A DNA stretch of 64,000 nt. Source: Melanocharis versteri. Its lineage: Eukaryota > Chordata > Aves > Passeriformes > Melanocharitidae. The notes below the pieces were generated by a model. The model was given only the letters and a program-made list of their open reading frames with translations. It was not told where the DNA came from and did no database searches. How positions within the stretch are numbered: the stretch's first letter is position 1; each line of letters starts with the position of its first letter. The stretch covers positions 548,643 to 612,642 of the forward strand of contig VZTG01005544.1 in the NCBI GenBank assembly GCA_013397845.1, in the 5' to 3' direction. A program made the translations under genes and the position numbers. Positions 1-12,944 of this stretch are shown one piece after another.

Positions 1-350
1 ACATGGAACAGTTCCTTGGGAAGGCAAACAATATCATTCCAAATATTCCCCCTTCCTCCTTCTACTCCCATCTTTATATACTGGGCGTGATGTCACATGG
101 TCTGGAACATCTCTTTGGTCACTTGGGGTCACCTGTCCTGGCTGTGTCTCCTCCTAAACTCCCAACCTCCCCCATCCCCTCCCCAGCCTGGCAGTAGGAG
201 GAGCAGGAAAAGCCTTGGCTCTGTGCAAGCCCTGCCCAGAAATAACAAAACCATCTCTGTGTTATCAAACCTGTGTTCAGCACAAACCCAAAGCACTGCC
301 CTACACCAGCCACCAAGAAAATTCACTTTACACCAGCCAAAACCAGCACA
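1..350 (-). mobile_element. Solo LTR, avian ERVL-like family 1 (5' part, cut by window edge)
   Basis: Read on the minus strand, this begins at 350 with TGTGCTGGTTTTGGCTGG, the characteristic start of a very common avian LTR family as I know it. The order of blocks along the copy fits that family: a start ending in a purine-rich stretch, an internal block around 215-280, then a promoter-like zone. On the minus strand a TATATAAA box lies at 73-80 and a degraded cAMP-response-like site (TGACATCA) at 88-95, so U3/promoter sequence is recognisable. The rest of the LTR lies outside the window. No internal retroviral sequence follows 350, so it is probably a solo LTR. The open frames across it are shadows. 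The family placement (ERVL-type) is from memory and was not searched. Confidence 0.8.
73..95 (-). promoter_or_regulatory. LTR core promoter: TATA box plus CRE-like site
   Basis: On the minus strand TATATAAA (73-80) lies just downstream of TGACATCA (88-95). The second differs from the CRE palindrome TGACGTCA by one CG-to-CA change, the expected decay of a methylated CpG. This is the usual TATA/CRE pair of this LTR family. Whether it is still active cannot be told from sequence. Confidence 0.5.
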
Positions 351-3299
351 CCAGCACTCTTTGCAGAAGATTAGGCTGTGTATTTAACTCCTTGGAGTCC
401 AAACATTTAAGCACCTTACTTGGGAGATTTTGGTGCACACTTCCCCTGTCTCCAGCTGCAGCTTTGGATATGTTCCAAGAAGTCCAGGGCTATCCACAAG
501 TAAATATTATTTTTCCTAGTGACAATAATAACTTTCATCATTCCCAACCAGATGTTTAATGTTGTCAGGCTATGCCTTCTGCTGTCTCATAACTTAGCTC
601 CTGAAGCTTGAGCTCATCCTGCTGTCCTATCTCCTCTCCCTTCCCTCCCCACCCTGATTGCCTCAACTTTCCCAGCAATGTCCTTCCCTTCAGAAAAAAA
701 ACGGAAGGCCAAAGAACAGGCTTCTCCATCTGGAAAATGTTAATTCTTCTCTCCTGAGGACTGTGTCACCGGTGTTGGAGTGAGGAATGAACAGATGCGT
801 CATGAAGGGCTTCCTTATCACCCGGAGTGCTCTGACACAGAATGACTTAACTGCCCCAGTGAAAAGTTGGGGGAAAGTGCCCTGATTTGTGTCACAGGCA
901 GTGGGAATACAGAGGCATGTGGAGGCAGTGTGAATCAGAAGGCATCTATTGATTTCAAGTCAGAGGAGTGACACTGATTTACAGTAGCAGAGTAGCTTAC
1001 ATTTTAAGAGAAAAGGTGAAACCTTGATTCCTTTGAAGCCAATAGAAACTTTGCTATTGACTTCATCTAGGCAGTTTTCAATTTTAGGAAGACAGACCTG
1101 TTCTTATTTAAGGCAAAAATTAGGCAGCCTTGGGGACAATTTTTAAAGAATTCTTAGCCCCTTGTTTCTGCCCCTGGCGAGTGTCATATTTCAGGGCTTA
1201 CACTAAACTAACAATAATAATAGTTAAAATTCCCTATGTTTGTTTTATTTAGTGTCTTAAATTTATTAGATATATCCCAGACAAACAAGTGAACTCCATT
1301 CACCTTGCCCAGAAGAATGGAAACTCCAAGGACAAACCTATAGATAGAGATAAGAAGGAAAGAAAAAAAGAAAGATATATTGCTTTTAATTAAAGTACAT
1401 ATCCACTAGGCTAGAGTGGGCCTTTAAGAAACAGATTTTAAAACAGAAGAAGTGAGAGATCTGTGAATAGTCCCAAATAACCTTATTGGGAGGAGAGGGG
1501 AGAGAGTGGAGAGAGATAAGGGGAAGAAGGCAGGAGTTTCTGAATGCGAAAGTGAATATTACTAGGGGATGAAAATGAGACATATAAGCCATTAAGCAAA
1601 TTACAGACTGCAGATCAAGTGAGCTGTACTCTGCTTTAAATCAAACCATAACTGAAGGTTTGTCTTCACTTATATCTCCTCTGGTTTATATGATATATCT
1701 AGTGAGGATGGGTCTGCGAGTCACTTTTCAAATGCCATTCCAGAGAATAGTAATTTTCCTCCACAAAGAGGCAAAAATAATTGTGCTTCAAGGTTGGCTA
1801 TTGGCTTTGGTTTATCTTTGGTTTATTTTCAGTCAAAATTCACTATTAAGAAGTTCTGCCTCTCTCTATGTTTGTGTCTTTAAAGGCCATCTTTTCCCCT
1901 CCCTCTTCTTCTTCCGCACAAATTCTGACTGACTTATTATATGGTGTTATTTTGCACTTTGCTGTTCCTCAGCTGGTACTTAAGCCTGTGACCTTAATTA
2001 TATCTAGGTTGCCTTTCTATTGTAGCAGGAGTAGCAACAAGAGAAATACATGTGCTTGTACTTACGTATATTTATTTTATATATATTGTTATGTAGCTCA
2101 CAATATACACATTTAATATCCTTGCTACTTTCAGTTCCAGAAGAAAGCTGGAGGTTTCCTTTACAATGTTAATTTTGGGTGAGTGAGAAAATGAACTTCT
2201 ATTCCCCTGAAAAGATGGGACTTTTACTCGATGTTTAGGCCAGGGATCTATCTTGAGATTACGAGATTTGTAAGGCTTTAGTAGCAGCTAAGGGGAAAAT
2301 GCCACATCCCCCTTATTACGAGTGACTTTGAACTTATAGAGAGGCTCATTTGTATACATCTGGATAATCTATGTCTATAGTTAAAGCCACTCGGAAAAAA
2401 ACCAAAAAAAAACCCTAACCTTGGAAAGCAAAAATAATAACACAAAAACAGCTGTATGGAAAAATGTGTAGATACGAGCCGAACACAATGAGGCATTTGC
2501 CAGGGGATGAGGAACCAGAAAATTGCAAGCATTTAAGAGAAATGCTGCTTATTTTAAATTCACTTGCACATCCCATAGTAATATGCCTCACTATGGCAGA
2601 CTGCTAGGCAGAGGGGAAAAAAAGCTTTGTGAGTTCAATAGCTACCCACTGATTGTAAACATGAGGAGGAACTCTGCGAAGACAGTGCTGAAATATAGGG
2701 CAATTTCCTCTTTATTAGAGTCCATGAAGTCTGCTACATTAATGGTTAGGCTCTGTATACAGTGCATATAACAGAATTATACAGATATTTTCTGCAGTTC
2801 TTTACTTGCTTTTTTAAGTTCCTTCAGGGAAAAAAAAAAAAAAAAAAGGCAAAATATCCTTAATTTTTCCTTTCCTCCTTTCATGATACTTCCTGGCTCT
2901 CATATTAATATGTAGTATGACACAATCTGTGACTGACATCTCGGTAATGCCCTTCAATGCCCTACACTGATTTCAAGGTGAATTTAACTTATATCAAGTA
3001 CCTCAACTCAGTCTTGTGTATTGCTTTTTAAGGAGAGGAAAGACAAAGAACACAGGTGTTTGAGGCAGAAAAGGAAATTAGTCAGTGTATGATGTAGTCT
3101 GTCCATGGGCTAGGCATTCTAGCATGTGAAGTCTTCACCTCAGAGGGAGGATTAGGTCTGGAAGTGAGAAAGGAGACATGGTCACTTCCATGGGTCACAC
3201 TGGGGAGACTGTGGAGAGCACACAGTGGCACTGCCACTGTCACTTGGCTGTAGCTGAAGCAACCTTTGGAAAACAGCTTGATTTTCTGCTGAGCACATA
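351..3299. other. Intergenic sequence, no gene seen
   Basis: Unique-looking AT-rich DNA with a pure A run at 2830-2847. The longest open frames are about 90 codons and show no domain, codon bias or splice context. I see nothing else I can name. Confidence 0.6.
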
Positions 3300-3700
3300 A
3301 GGGATTAGTCCTCCTGAATGACCCTACCCATCACCCAAGACCCCTATCTGTAAAATGCTGTGGTGAGGGAGTCCCTTGCCACCTCAGTCCTGGACACAAG
3401 TCCCTGCCCCAATGACACCACAAGATCCTGTTCTGCAGCCCCGTCTCCTGAGTGGACTTCAGACCTTATCTCCTGGAGTCACCCCTCAGATAGATGCTGT
3501 GACTTTTCTCCAGCTCCGTCTCTTCTTCATCCTGATGGGATGCAAGGATAGACCCCGGATCTGATTCACAGATCTTTATCTCCACTTTTTGTCTCAGAAC
3601 CACACCAGACATCTGTTGGTGAGGGCACTGGGTCACCTTGGCTTGCACTCATGGGGCATTCCACTAGCTGTGCCCCCTGACAGAGGGTGAGGGGAAAAGG
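3300..3700. repeat. Possible degenerate retroelement block, unclassified
   Basis: This block is clearly richer in C and G than its surroundings and reads as a run of CT-rich phrases (about 3380-3560) followed by a GGATAGACCCCGGATCTG stretch. That texture resembles LTR or leader sequence of avian endogenous retroviruses as I remember them, but I cannot name a family or find termini. The short open frames through it overlap in several frames and are not credible genes. It could equally be unique sequence. Confidence 0.25.
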
Positions 3701-3964
3701 AAGGTGGCTGTGCTTGCCAAATGTATTTAGAAGAGGCAACGCTCCATTTGTAATATGAACAGGCCATGTCCTCTGCATACAAAACATGATGTGCTGGGTT
3801 TTTTTTCCTTAAACCAAAAGTAAGTGAAGTTCCATTCTGTGTACAGTCCTCTAATGTTGTGGCATGGTGGCATTGTAAAACCTTTTATACTGCATTTTTT
3901 CTCATCTTTCTTCTGCTGTTTAAAAAGAACAAAGTGTTCCGGGCTCATCTTCTAGATAGATTGG

Positions 3965-4085
3965 AAAAATAAAATAAAATTAAAAAAAAAAAAAAAAAAA
4001 CAAAAACAAAAACCAAAAAACAAAAATACAAAAAAACCCAAAAAACCAAAAAAAACCCCCAAAAATCCCAAAAAAACCCCCAACA
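3965..4085. repeat. A-rich low-complexity tract (A with C only)
   Basis: A run of A with interspersed C, including a long pure A run and many CAAAAA and CCCAAAAA units. Almost no G or T is present after the first 20 bases. It may be a decayed poly(A) tail of a retrotransposed sequence, but no body is recognisable beside it. Confidence 0.85.
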
Positions 4086-4457
4086 TTTTCCCAGGAAGAA
4101 GGAAAGGGTCAGTTTACCACAGTATTATTGCCTTATTTAAGCTTCCAGAGAAGAAAGACAACATCAGAGGAGCTCATAAACAAAATATTGCCTTTGTCCC
4201 AGACAGACCCTGGGACTACTTAGATAGAGGAGTACTCTTTATTTCTTTTCTATAAGAGTTGCTCCAAGATTAGATGAAAATTAGGAGGTTAATGTTGATT
4301 TTAAATTGTGACATTTGGAGAAGAGTAGTCCATGGCATGCTTGTTAAAGGAAAGGGAATAATTCTTGCCTTGCTGAGGACTGAACTTCTCTTTCAGATTT
4401 CCTTGGTAAGCCAGACATTACCAAACTCCTCCTGCTTTACTGTGATTATTGGTTAAA

Positions 4458-4726
4458 TAAATAAAAAAAAAAATTAAAAAAATAAAAAAAAATTTAAAAA
4501 AATTAAGAAAGGGTACTAGGGTAATGTAAAAGAGAATTAAAAGGCTGAGATTAAAAAAAAAAAAAAAAAAAAAAATTAAAAAAAATTTAAAAAATTAAGA
4601 AAGGGTACTAGGGTAATGTAAAAGAGAATTAAAAGGCTGAGATTAAAAAAAAAAAAAAAAAAAAACAACCAAAAAACCAAAAAACAAAAAACAAACAAAC
4701 AAAAAAAACCCACAAAAAAAACCCCT
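4458..4726. repeat. A-rich tract containing a 92-bp tandem duplication
   Basis: A segment carrying GAAAGGGTACTAGGGTAATG and GGCTGAGATT occurs twice, with the GAAAGGG start at 4507 and again at 4599, a period of 92. The two copies are essentially identical and each ends in a pure A run. The rest is A-rich, ending in an A/C-only tract at about 4660-4726. Identity of the copies points to a recent duplication or an assembly artefact at the A runs. Confidence 0.85.
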
Positions 4727-7700
4727 TCAAATCTGTTTTTTTTCGTAACTATTAGAAATTTCTGATATCACTACTTGTAAACTTTTTCCGTGTGCCAGAT
4801 CAATACAGAGAATGTATTTTAGGTCTGGATTTTTATAATGATGATCAATAATATTAGCAGCAATAGAATTAGAAAAAGACCTGAAACAATGTATTCTTTG
4901 TTCCTTTAATGACAGTCAAGGCATTGTCAAATCCTGTGCTGGTTTTTTTGTTTCTCTTTCTTAAAGATGAAATTTAAGTGAAGTCTTATCAGAAGGCTTT
5001 CTTCTGTTATCAGAGCTGCTTTGACTATCATTCCTCCTTTCTCTTTGCCAAGCCTGTGTTTCCAAAACAGAAAACCCGAATCCAAGTCCCTGCATCTGGT
5101 GTCAATTGAAATAAAACAAAGACAGGCTCATTTTAGCCACATAATTTAAGAAAGAAGACAGTATGATAACATTTAGAACAAGCCTCATACACACCAGCCA
5201 GCCATTATCCTTCAGAAGCAGGTGGCAGATGGCATGAAATCATCTTCGTCAGACCTCCAAAGCTTTGCTGCCACATTTGGGAGCATGGTTCTTGTAATGA
5301 CTACTTGCATATTCATACTGCGTGATGGGCACTTCTCGATTTCTGTGCACCTCATTTTGGAAAGAAGCTAATGTGGCTACACATGTACTTTATTGCACCA
5401 TTCACATTTGGCATCATTAAGGGGAAGGAGAAGATGACTCTTTTTTTTTTTTTTTTTTTCCTTTTTTCTGTGTGCATCCTACTCTGCTTGCGTCAGAATG
5501 GCACAGGGAATCAAAATGCATGGCAGTCTGGAGCACCACGACTTGCCCGAGGCTGTGATGAGATCAGCCTCTGTGTAATGCCTCCTGTGAAATAAAATCA
5601 GGATTAGTCCTCCATGTCATATGGACACATCTGACAAAAATAGATTCTCCTTCAGGTCTAGAGCTCAAAGGTTGCTCTCCAGTTTTCATGACATGGCTGT
5701 CAAATTCCTTTTCAAGACCGAGTTTGCGAGGATATCTGCGGTTAACAAACCATCAAGGTGAGGCATATTGCTTTTCCAAGACTGCCAGGAGAATCAGAGG
5801 CAAATCTAGAGAATTTACTTTTGGTCATGAAAGAGTAGTTTGCTCATACCTCACTTGCACTTCTGAGTCTGTTTTGCTGATGGGAGTTCAGGCAAGTCCA
5901 TGGTAAGATTCCTCCTGACTTCGGTGGGGTGTCACACATTGGCAAGTCTCAGGACTGGGCTGTGGGCGTTGTAGTACCTTATGCTTCAGTTAAAGAAGCT
6001 AGTGAGGTTGCAGGAATCAGCTTTGGATTCTGAGAAATCCAGAATTCTGCTGAGAAATGCAGAAAACCTGAACCCCAAGAGCTCAAAAATGAAGGAAAAG
6101 AAAAACATTAATTTCTCTAGTCTGCATCGACATCAGCCCCATCAGCTTCCATAATTGTGAAACCACCATTATAGAAAGGAAATAAAGAGAAACATGACTG
6201 ATACTGGTCTTTCAGCTATTTCCTCTGTGGTCAAAGGCAACATGGTACCTTGGAAACCCTCTGACAAATTACACATGGCTGTCAGAAGTCACTGCCACTA
6301 ACATTTCCACTGGCAAGAAAAACATATTCTAGCGTCGCCTCTAGCGCTTCGTTTGTCCTGCCCACAGGAGAGCAAAAGGCAAGGCCCATAGGTTCAGAAG
6401 ATATGATCCTGCCTAACACGTGAGTGCAGGGTGCAAGCACAGATGAGAAAGCAGATCAGAGAGCCTGAGGACCTGCAGAAGAATCAGAGAGAGAGAGTAA
6501 GAAGCAACCTGTCTTGGTTCAGAGTACTTGCCTACTACATTTCATGATTTCCAGGGCATTTCTTATAATGGATCTTCACTAAATCCTCAGGTAGCAAAGT
6601 GCTTGTGCTCAATTTAAACACATGCTTAATTTAAGCATGCAAATAGTCCAATTTATGTTGTATCAAGGCCCAATTCTTTCTCATTAAAACCTGATTTTAG
6701 AAACCTAACAATGTTGCTACTGGTTGCTTTCATCCTCTTCATCTATGAGTGGCACTTTTTGCTTTTATTTTCCTTTTAATTTTGCTGCATTAAAATGTTG
6801 CATATTCATATAGCAGCTACAACTTTCGTCTGAGAAAAATACACTGCCTTCTAAGACTCTTCTGCTCAGCCAGAAGATATTATTAAATACCATAAACAAA
6901 TACAGATACACACTGTGACATCTGGATGGAAATAACCCTACAGTCACATTTTACAAAGGAAGCCCAACCCGAAGAAGAGCTCAGACATGTAAAATGAACT
7001 GTAATGGCATCTTAATGTTCCTCAGCTACCTCTAGAGGGTTCAAATATGTTGCATCACAGCCAGTTCTAGAGGAGGTTTATCAGCAGATGGAGCCTTGTA
7101 GGAGCTCAAAATACTCTATCAGATACATTAATGCCCCAAACTGACACATAATGATTTTTTTTTTCCAGGGAAGAAGGGATGCTTATAATTAATTATATAT
7201 ATTTTGTTGTTGTTGTTAAACCAATCAGTATTTGCTTGCAGGCATCAAAAGCTGCTAAATTTTTCTGTTTTTTTTTTTTTTTTCCTTTTGCCAAGGGTGA
7301 TTCATATGCATAGAATATTATGAGAGTATTGAGAAGGGAAAGGAAGTTTGGTTTTTTTTTATATTTTTGTGTTGAATAGTTTCAGGAGAACTTTATAGTT
7401 CACCCATAAGAAAATAAAAAGGAAGGATGACATAACAAAAGAATTTGAGCCATGAATGTTTCTGTGCATGTTTATGCCATTATGAATACAGGGTTTAAGC
7501 TGATATGATGTACGGATGCAAAGAAACCCACTGGATGAGAGAAGGAATTAAAGAAAAAAATTGAGTAAAACAGAAACTATGGAATGAAAGATATTTGTTA
7601 ACTTCTTTTTACCAACAAGTATTGGTGCAACTTTTACAAAATCTCTTATTCAAAGTTCTGTAAAGTCTTTTTATAGACATCTCAAGTAGCATTAGACTGG

Positions 7701-7744
7701 AGGTTCTTAATGTGCAAACAACACATTTTTGGCCTTTGGGGAAA
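4727..7744. other. Intergenic sequence, no gene seen
   Basis: Mostly unique AT-rich DNA. It holds a T run at 5441-5459, further T runs near 7150 and 7267-7283, and a 19-nt palindrome at 6621-6639 reported separately. Open frames are under 75 codons and unconvincing. Confidence 0.6.
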
Positions 7745-7862
7745 AACAAACCCAACACCCTCCCAAAAAAAATAAAACCAAAAACCGAAAATGAAAACCA
7801 AAACCAAAATCAAAAACAGAAAAAAAACCACAACAACAAAAAAAACTCAAAACCACAACCGC
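7745..7862. repeat. A/C-rich low-complexity tract
   Basis: AAACC, AAAACC and CAAAAA units with very few G or T. The 66-codon open frame starting at 7712 is made of K, N and Q codons from this tract and is not a gene. Confidence 0.8.
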
Positions 7863-8985
7863 CAAACATCATGATATATGCCTTTTTTGTATTCAGTTTT
7901 ATGAGATTATGATATTTCAGATAATTGCGAGAGAGGAACTCTTTGTTGAATCAGATTTTTTTATGTGTAGCAAGACACTCAGGAATTAGTTTTTGGAGTG
8001 GAATTGCTCCCCAGGACTGTGCTGTTCGTATTAGGTTTTTTTTTAATTCTGGAAGATGGAACTGGTTTTCCCATTCAGTTTTCTCAGTCGAGGACCAATA
8101 TAAACACCTATAATTTTTCATTAGTTTGTCTTTAGGGAGAAAACATGACTTGTGGCTTGCATCACTGTCTGAAAAAAAAGAAGCTGCTCTCGGGTTGGTA
8201 CCATGATTTTTAATCTCAGGTCCACTGGTTTAATTTAATTCCTTTGTGGAATGGGCCAAAAATTAAGCATGATTCTTTACCTAATGAACCGTAAATTGGG
8301 TAACATCTCTGTCACCCAAACACCTTGAACAAGTAAGTTAAATAGTATAGATCTGGTTGAAATTAGAGGAATAATTCAGTTTACTGTGATTTAACTTACA
8401 CTTTTTCGAGGTTGGTTAATATCATATTGCTCTTCTAAGATGTGCAGTGTATTTATAGCTACTGCAGCTTTTTAGCTCCTTAAGAGTATTTATTTAGTGA
8501 AAGGCATATTTTGCACACACTTGTAGATAGATATAAAAATATTAATATATTGAATTTTTGCTACTTGATTCCCAGTAGCCATGTTTCTATTTTCTAAATT
8601 GAACTAAAAAAAACACCCGCAGAAATGTTCTCAAATAATTTCCTTTTCTAAGAAAGCCATCGCAGTTCACATATGTGCTCATCCAGGAATATGTGTATAA
8701 GCACATCAGTCAAAAACTTTAACTTGTGATTTTGATAAGTCATGTTTATCTTTCAGCCCTGTTTCTTCACCCATCTTTGGTCCATTCTGTTTACATTTGT
8801 AGTCTTCAACAACAAATACCATGACTACATGCTTGAAGTCCATGAAATGACAAATATTGATTTCAGTCATTGCCTTCTGGAGTTAATATTAAACAAATGT
8901 GTTGTGAATAGTGAGCCCATTTCAAAGCAGGGTTAAATAAACCTTTTTAGTTCCACACCAAAGACAAAGATCTTGGTTCCTTGGT
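7863..8985. other. Intergenic sequence, no gene seen
   Basis: AT-rich unique DNA without repeats or open frames worth noting, ending at the CR1 fragment. Confidence 0.6.
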
Positions 8986-9135
8986 TTCCCATACCTGGAG
9001 TGATCAAGGACAGGTTGAATGAGACCCTGAGCATCCTGACCTAGTGGGTGGTGTCCCTGCCCATGATGGAGGGCTGGAACTAAGGGAACTTTAAGGCCCT
9101 TCCAACCCAAGCCTTTTTATTATTCTGTGATTCCA
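8986..9135 (+). mobile_element. CR1 LINE, 3' end fragment
   Basis: The stretch reads as the 3' untranslated end of a CR1 retrotransposon: CTAGTGGGTGGTGTCCCTG at about 9040-9058, CCCTTCCAACCCAAGCC at about 9097-9113, and a terminal ATTCTGTGATTCC, a worn form of the short terminal repeat that ends CR1. Only about 150 bp remain, consistent with the strong 5' truncation typical of CR1. No reverse transcriptase sequence is left in this copy. Confidence 0.9.
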
Positions 9136-11621
9136 AAATCTTCAGAAACTGTAGTGAGTCCCTTCTGAGCATCATGTGTCAGGAACCTCAAGCAACTGCA
9201 GTTTGACTTCTGATAAGTCATACAAGAGTTTGAATCGGTTGAGATCAATTAATGTTTTAATATCTTAGATAAGCCTCTGAAACGGTGTGTGTCCTTCCCA
9301 AGCACTTACCTGGATCTTTTCTGTTCAACTCCAGTTTTACTCTACTGAGGGAATCCTACCTTGCTATATTCCTTGGTATGCTGCATTGCTGAAAAGGCAC
9401 AGGGTTTAAAATTTGAGATGTTAAGCAATAACTGGTATGTGCCATGAATTAGCAAAGGAAAAAAGAAACCAAAAAAACAATAAACCAAAAACTAACCCCA
9501 AAACCCCAGAAGATAAACATGAGCTTCAGTTTCACAGGAAGGCTGTTATTGCCCCAATAAGCAGCTAAAAATTCAGACACAACTGCATCTTAAGTAATGT
9601 GTTGAGCTGTCCAAAAGGTAATTTACATGCTGTCAAGGCAAACAAGAATATGCTCACAAATTCAAGAGCAATATATGTGCAATTTGCACAACATCAGTTC
9701 CTTGGTTGTTTTTTGGATGGAGCCATCGCCATCAATTAAGTTAGTGACTCTTTGATTCAAATTACTTTTTGACACGTAGTGAACAGAATGGCTCACAAGA
9801 GCATTATTTTCCCCATTGTTCCCTTGGCAGCCATAGAGTAAATGCAAACAGGTGGAAACGTGGAACATCACTGCTGCTGAATCGTGAAGCTGACCAACTA
9901 GGAAGAATCAGGATAATAAATATAAAGATTATTTTGAGGTGGGAGGCATTGGAAATGGATATTTACATACTCCCTGTTGTTCAGTGTTTGACATAACAGC
10001 GCCAGTCTGGCGAAGAGTGTTTAATAAAAACACTGAACCAGATTCTCCAATGGTGACATCCACACTGCACCCGTAAGATGGAGCCCTTATTGGAATCAGA
10101 ACACAGAACTGGCACTCTGGAACAGTATATTCTAAGGTGCAAAATTCATCTAATAAAGTCCACATTTTTTCCACCTAAGAAGCACGAGAGCAAATGGGCA
10201 AACATGAGTCGTGAGGTGAAGATCAGATGACGCTTTTGTTTCGGTTATGTTACAGTGGAGACTCGTCATCAGCATCATGTTTAGCCAGTTCCCGAAATGT
10301 GGCCTCACAGGTCAAACAGGGCATAAAGAGTAGTACCTTGTAGTGGGAAGGTACTGGTAACCAACCACTTTTCTTTCCATGCTCTGTATTCCAAGCGTAA
10401 CTGTGCATCTCAGAGGTTTCATGAGCACTGGATGGATTAGGATTTCACCTTGAGTCAACCCTGGCTCTGTGCCTTCACTTCCTTTTTGTTTCTTGGCCTG
10501 ACACAGATTCATCAACACAGAGGAGTGGGTTTGCTTTTTTCTTTTTTTCCTTTGCACCTTATACAGCTCTAACATAGAGTCAGAGCCTACCATGTTATTA
10601 GCAACGCGCATATGGAAGAAAACCCTCATCAGTCTGACAAAAAAAGGGTACCGAGTGCTAAATTAATATCTGATAAACTGTTAAATAAAGTGCCTTGGGC
10701 AACCATTTAAAGTGAAATGGGAGGCAGCTGGGTCTTGCCACAGGTCTGGACCTCAGCCTGGCTCTCTGCTGATGATTTTTATATGGCAGCGGCACAGAGC
10801 AATGAGCAGGATCATCACATTGCCTGGAGATGTGTTGGTTTGGGAAGTGCTGACATCACTGTTATCAAAGCCTTCTGCACTGTAGAAGGTTATGATGTTC
10901 ATGCAAGGGCTTTCATGCTCTCATTTAAGCTTAACAGCTTGCAAAGGAGAATTTCCATTTATAGAGGTCCTTCGGGGCTGCTAGCTGGTCTGTTTGGCAT
11001 GAATGACTGACACACCACAGAACAGTAGCAATGATATGTGCTATACATAAGCTAACAATGATTGATTAAAGTAATAAGAGAGGGAAGATACTATGCCTGA
11101 AGAGACAAATGATATAAGCAGCTTGCCTACCACTATGGAGATAACTGAAATAAGAATAAATGTTGACAATGGATTATGTAAGTCATTGATGGCATTTAGA
11201 TTTCTGAAAAGGATGCAGAAAAAAATAAAGCATCAATCATTTCATTACATATGCCTGTTCATTTTCCTTCTCCATCTCCAGCTTCTTATTCCCTTAGCTG
11301 AACATTCATAAAAGATAAATCTCATGTCTTTTGTTAACGACTGGACCATACTTGGAGGGTCGGGGAGGAACAGTGTGGTCATCAGCTCCTTTATCAATTG
11401 TGCTTAGCAGCAAGTGCAATCAGAAGCTGTTCTGGACTTGGTCTCTGATAATAAGCCAGGGCACGATATATGCAACAGAAATAGCTGAGCAACTAAGGTC
11501 TACTTTAGTGATCATAATATATTCAGATATGAATTTTTCCTCTCGCTATGTGAAAATAGAATCTCAGAAGTTAATGTAACTTCTCTCCCTCATCACCACT
11601 CCCCTCTTTTTTTTTTTTTTT
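9136..11621. other. Intergenic sequence, no gene seen
   Basis: Unique DNA with open frames up to 105 codons (10312-10629, minus; 10717-11010, plus), neither of which shows a recognisable domain or plausible gene context. It ends in a T run at 11607-11621 against an assembly gap. Confidence 0.55.
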
Positions 11622-11659
11622 NNNNNNNNNNNNNNNNNNNNNNNNNNNNNNNNNNNNNN
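11622..11659. other. Assembly gap (38 N)
   Basis: A run of N, flanked by T on both sides, so the gap lies in or beside a T homopolymer. Its true length is unknown. Confidence 0.99.
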
Positions 11660-12944
11660 TTTGGATGTAATATATGGAATAATTTTCAGGAAGTGAAATG
11701 ATATCAACAGAAGTGCAGAAAATCCACCATTATGAAGCAGAGGAAAAAAAAAAAAAGTATGAAGTTCTGTATCTAATTGGCAGATATAGAGGATGGATAC
11801 CAGCTATATTCATCCCAGTAAAAAGTATCAAAAATAGGACGAGAGACAAGGATGTGGTAAAGCAAAGATAATAAGGAGGAGCAGAAGGCATTTGAAAAGT
11901 TCAAAGGATATGTTAAGTGGGAGGAATGGGCAGATTATATGTGTAGATAAAGCAAGTAAGAAATAATTGGGGTGAAAATGAACACTGAACATGAAACAGG
12001 CCAAGACATCTCAACCCCACAGGGTTTTAAGATATTTACACAATAGTCAACTGGGAAAAGGGTAGTCTTTGTAAACTTGATAATGAATTAAATTTTATAT
12101 AATATATCAGCACCACAAAACATTCTGCTCCATATTCCAGTACCTTATTCAAATCTGCTGGAGTTGGTGGCAGTCTTTCAGCAGCTTTTCAATGATTAGA
12201 TCAAGTCCTATTAAAATTATATATCAGGTAGGTTGAACATTCATAACCTAGGAATTTAGGCTCAAATCCTCAGCAGGCAGCTAGGCACCTAAGACCCATC
12301 TTGTCCTTGCTCTATGAAATTCCTTTGAATATCCTATCAGTTTGTTTTTAAAGCAGGTTTCACCTCCATTCAAAGATTTTTTTTTTTAATATATATTAAA
12401 ATGTAATATTTTAAGAAATGCAAAAAAATGATATAAAGAAACCCAGTCTAATAAAAATCTTAATAAATTCATAATGAATTGAAAACCAAGATCACCTAGA
12501 GTAAAATAATAATAAAAAAAATAAGGCAATAAAACTGTGAATTGAATATTCTCTATTTTTATATTGATTTTAAAACCTTCTGATTGGGGAAGAAAAATAC
12601 AAGCTTAATAAGAAATTTACAGTATAAAGAAAAAAATAATCTAAGATATTTTCGGAGAGATAGTTGCTAATAGAAATATCCCCATCAGCAATGATAGTCA
12701 CCTGGCCAATTCATCTGGCCAGACCCTTCCCGTGGTGCATTTGTCTGCTGAAATGAATGCTCAAACTGTGAGCAGAACAGCAGTTTCTCAGTGCGGTGCA
12801 AGGAGAGTGAATAGAGACAGGCATTCACAACAACTCAAAGTAGGACAGATCTATTATGTTCATTGCTTGTGGAGTTAAAAACCATTCCTCAATTCAGGCG
12901 CAGAAAACACAGTAATTTGTCCAGTTCTTAGTCTGCACATAAAC
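11660..12944. other. Intergenic sequence, no gene seen
   Basis: AT-rich DNA, especially 12360-12650. No repeat family or gene was recognised. Confidence 0.55.

Noticed and set aside
2408..2418. Telomere-like CCCTAACC
   Set aside because: A single unit in A-rich DNA; no array.
11390..11560. Possible LINE endonuclease fragment (LDLVSDNKPG-like reading)
   Set aside because: Only a short, stop-broken similarity from memory; no second motif supports it.
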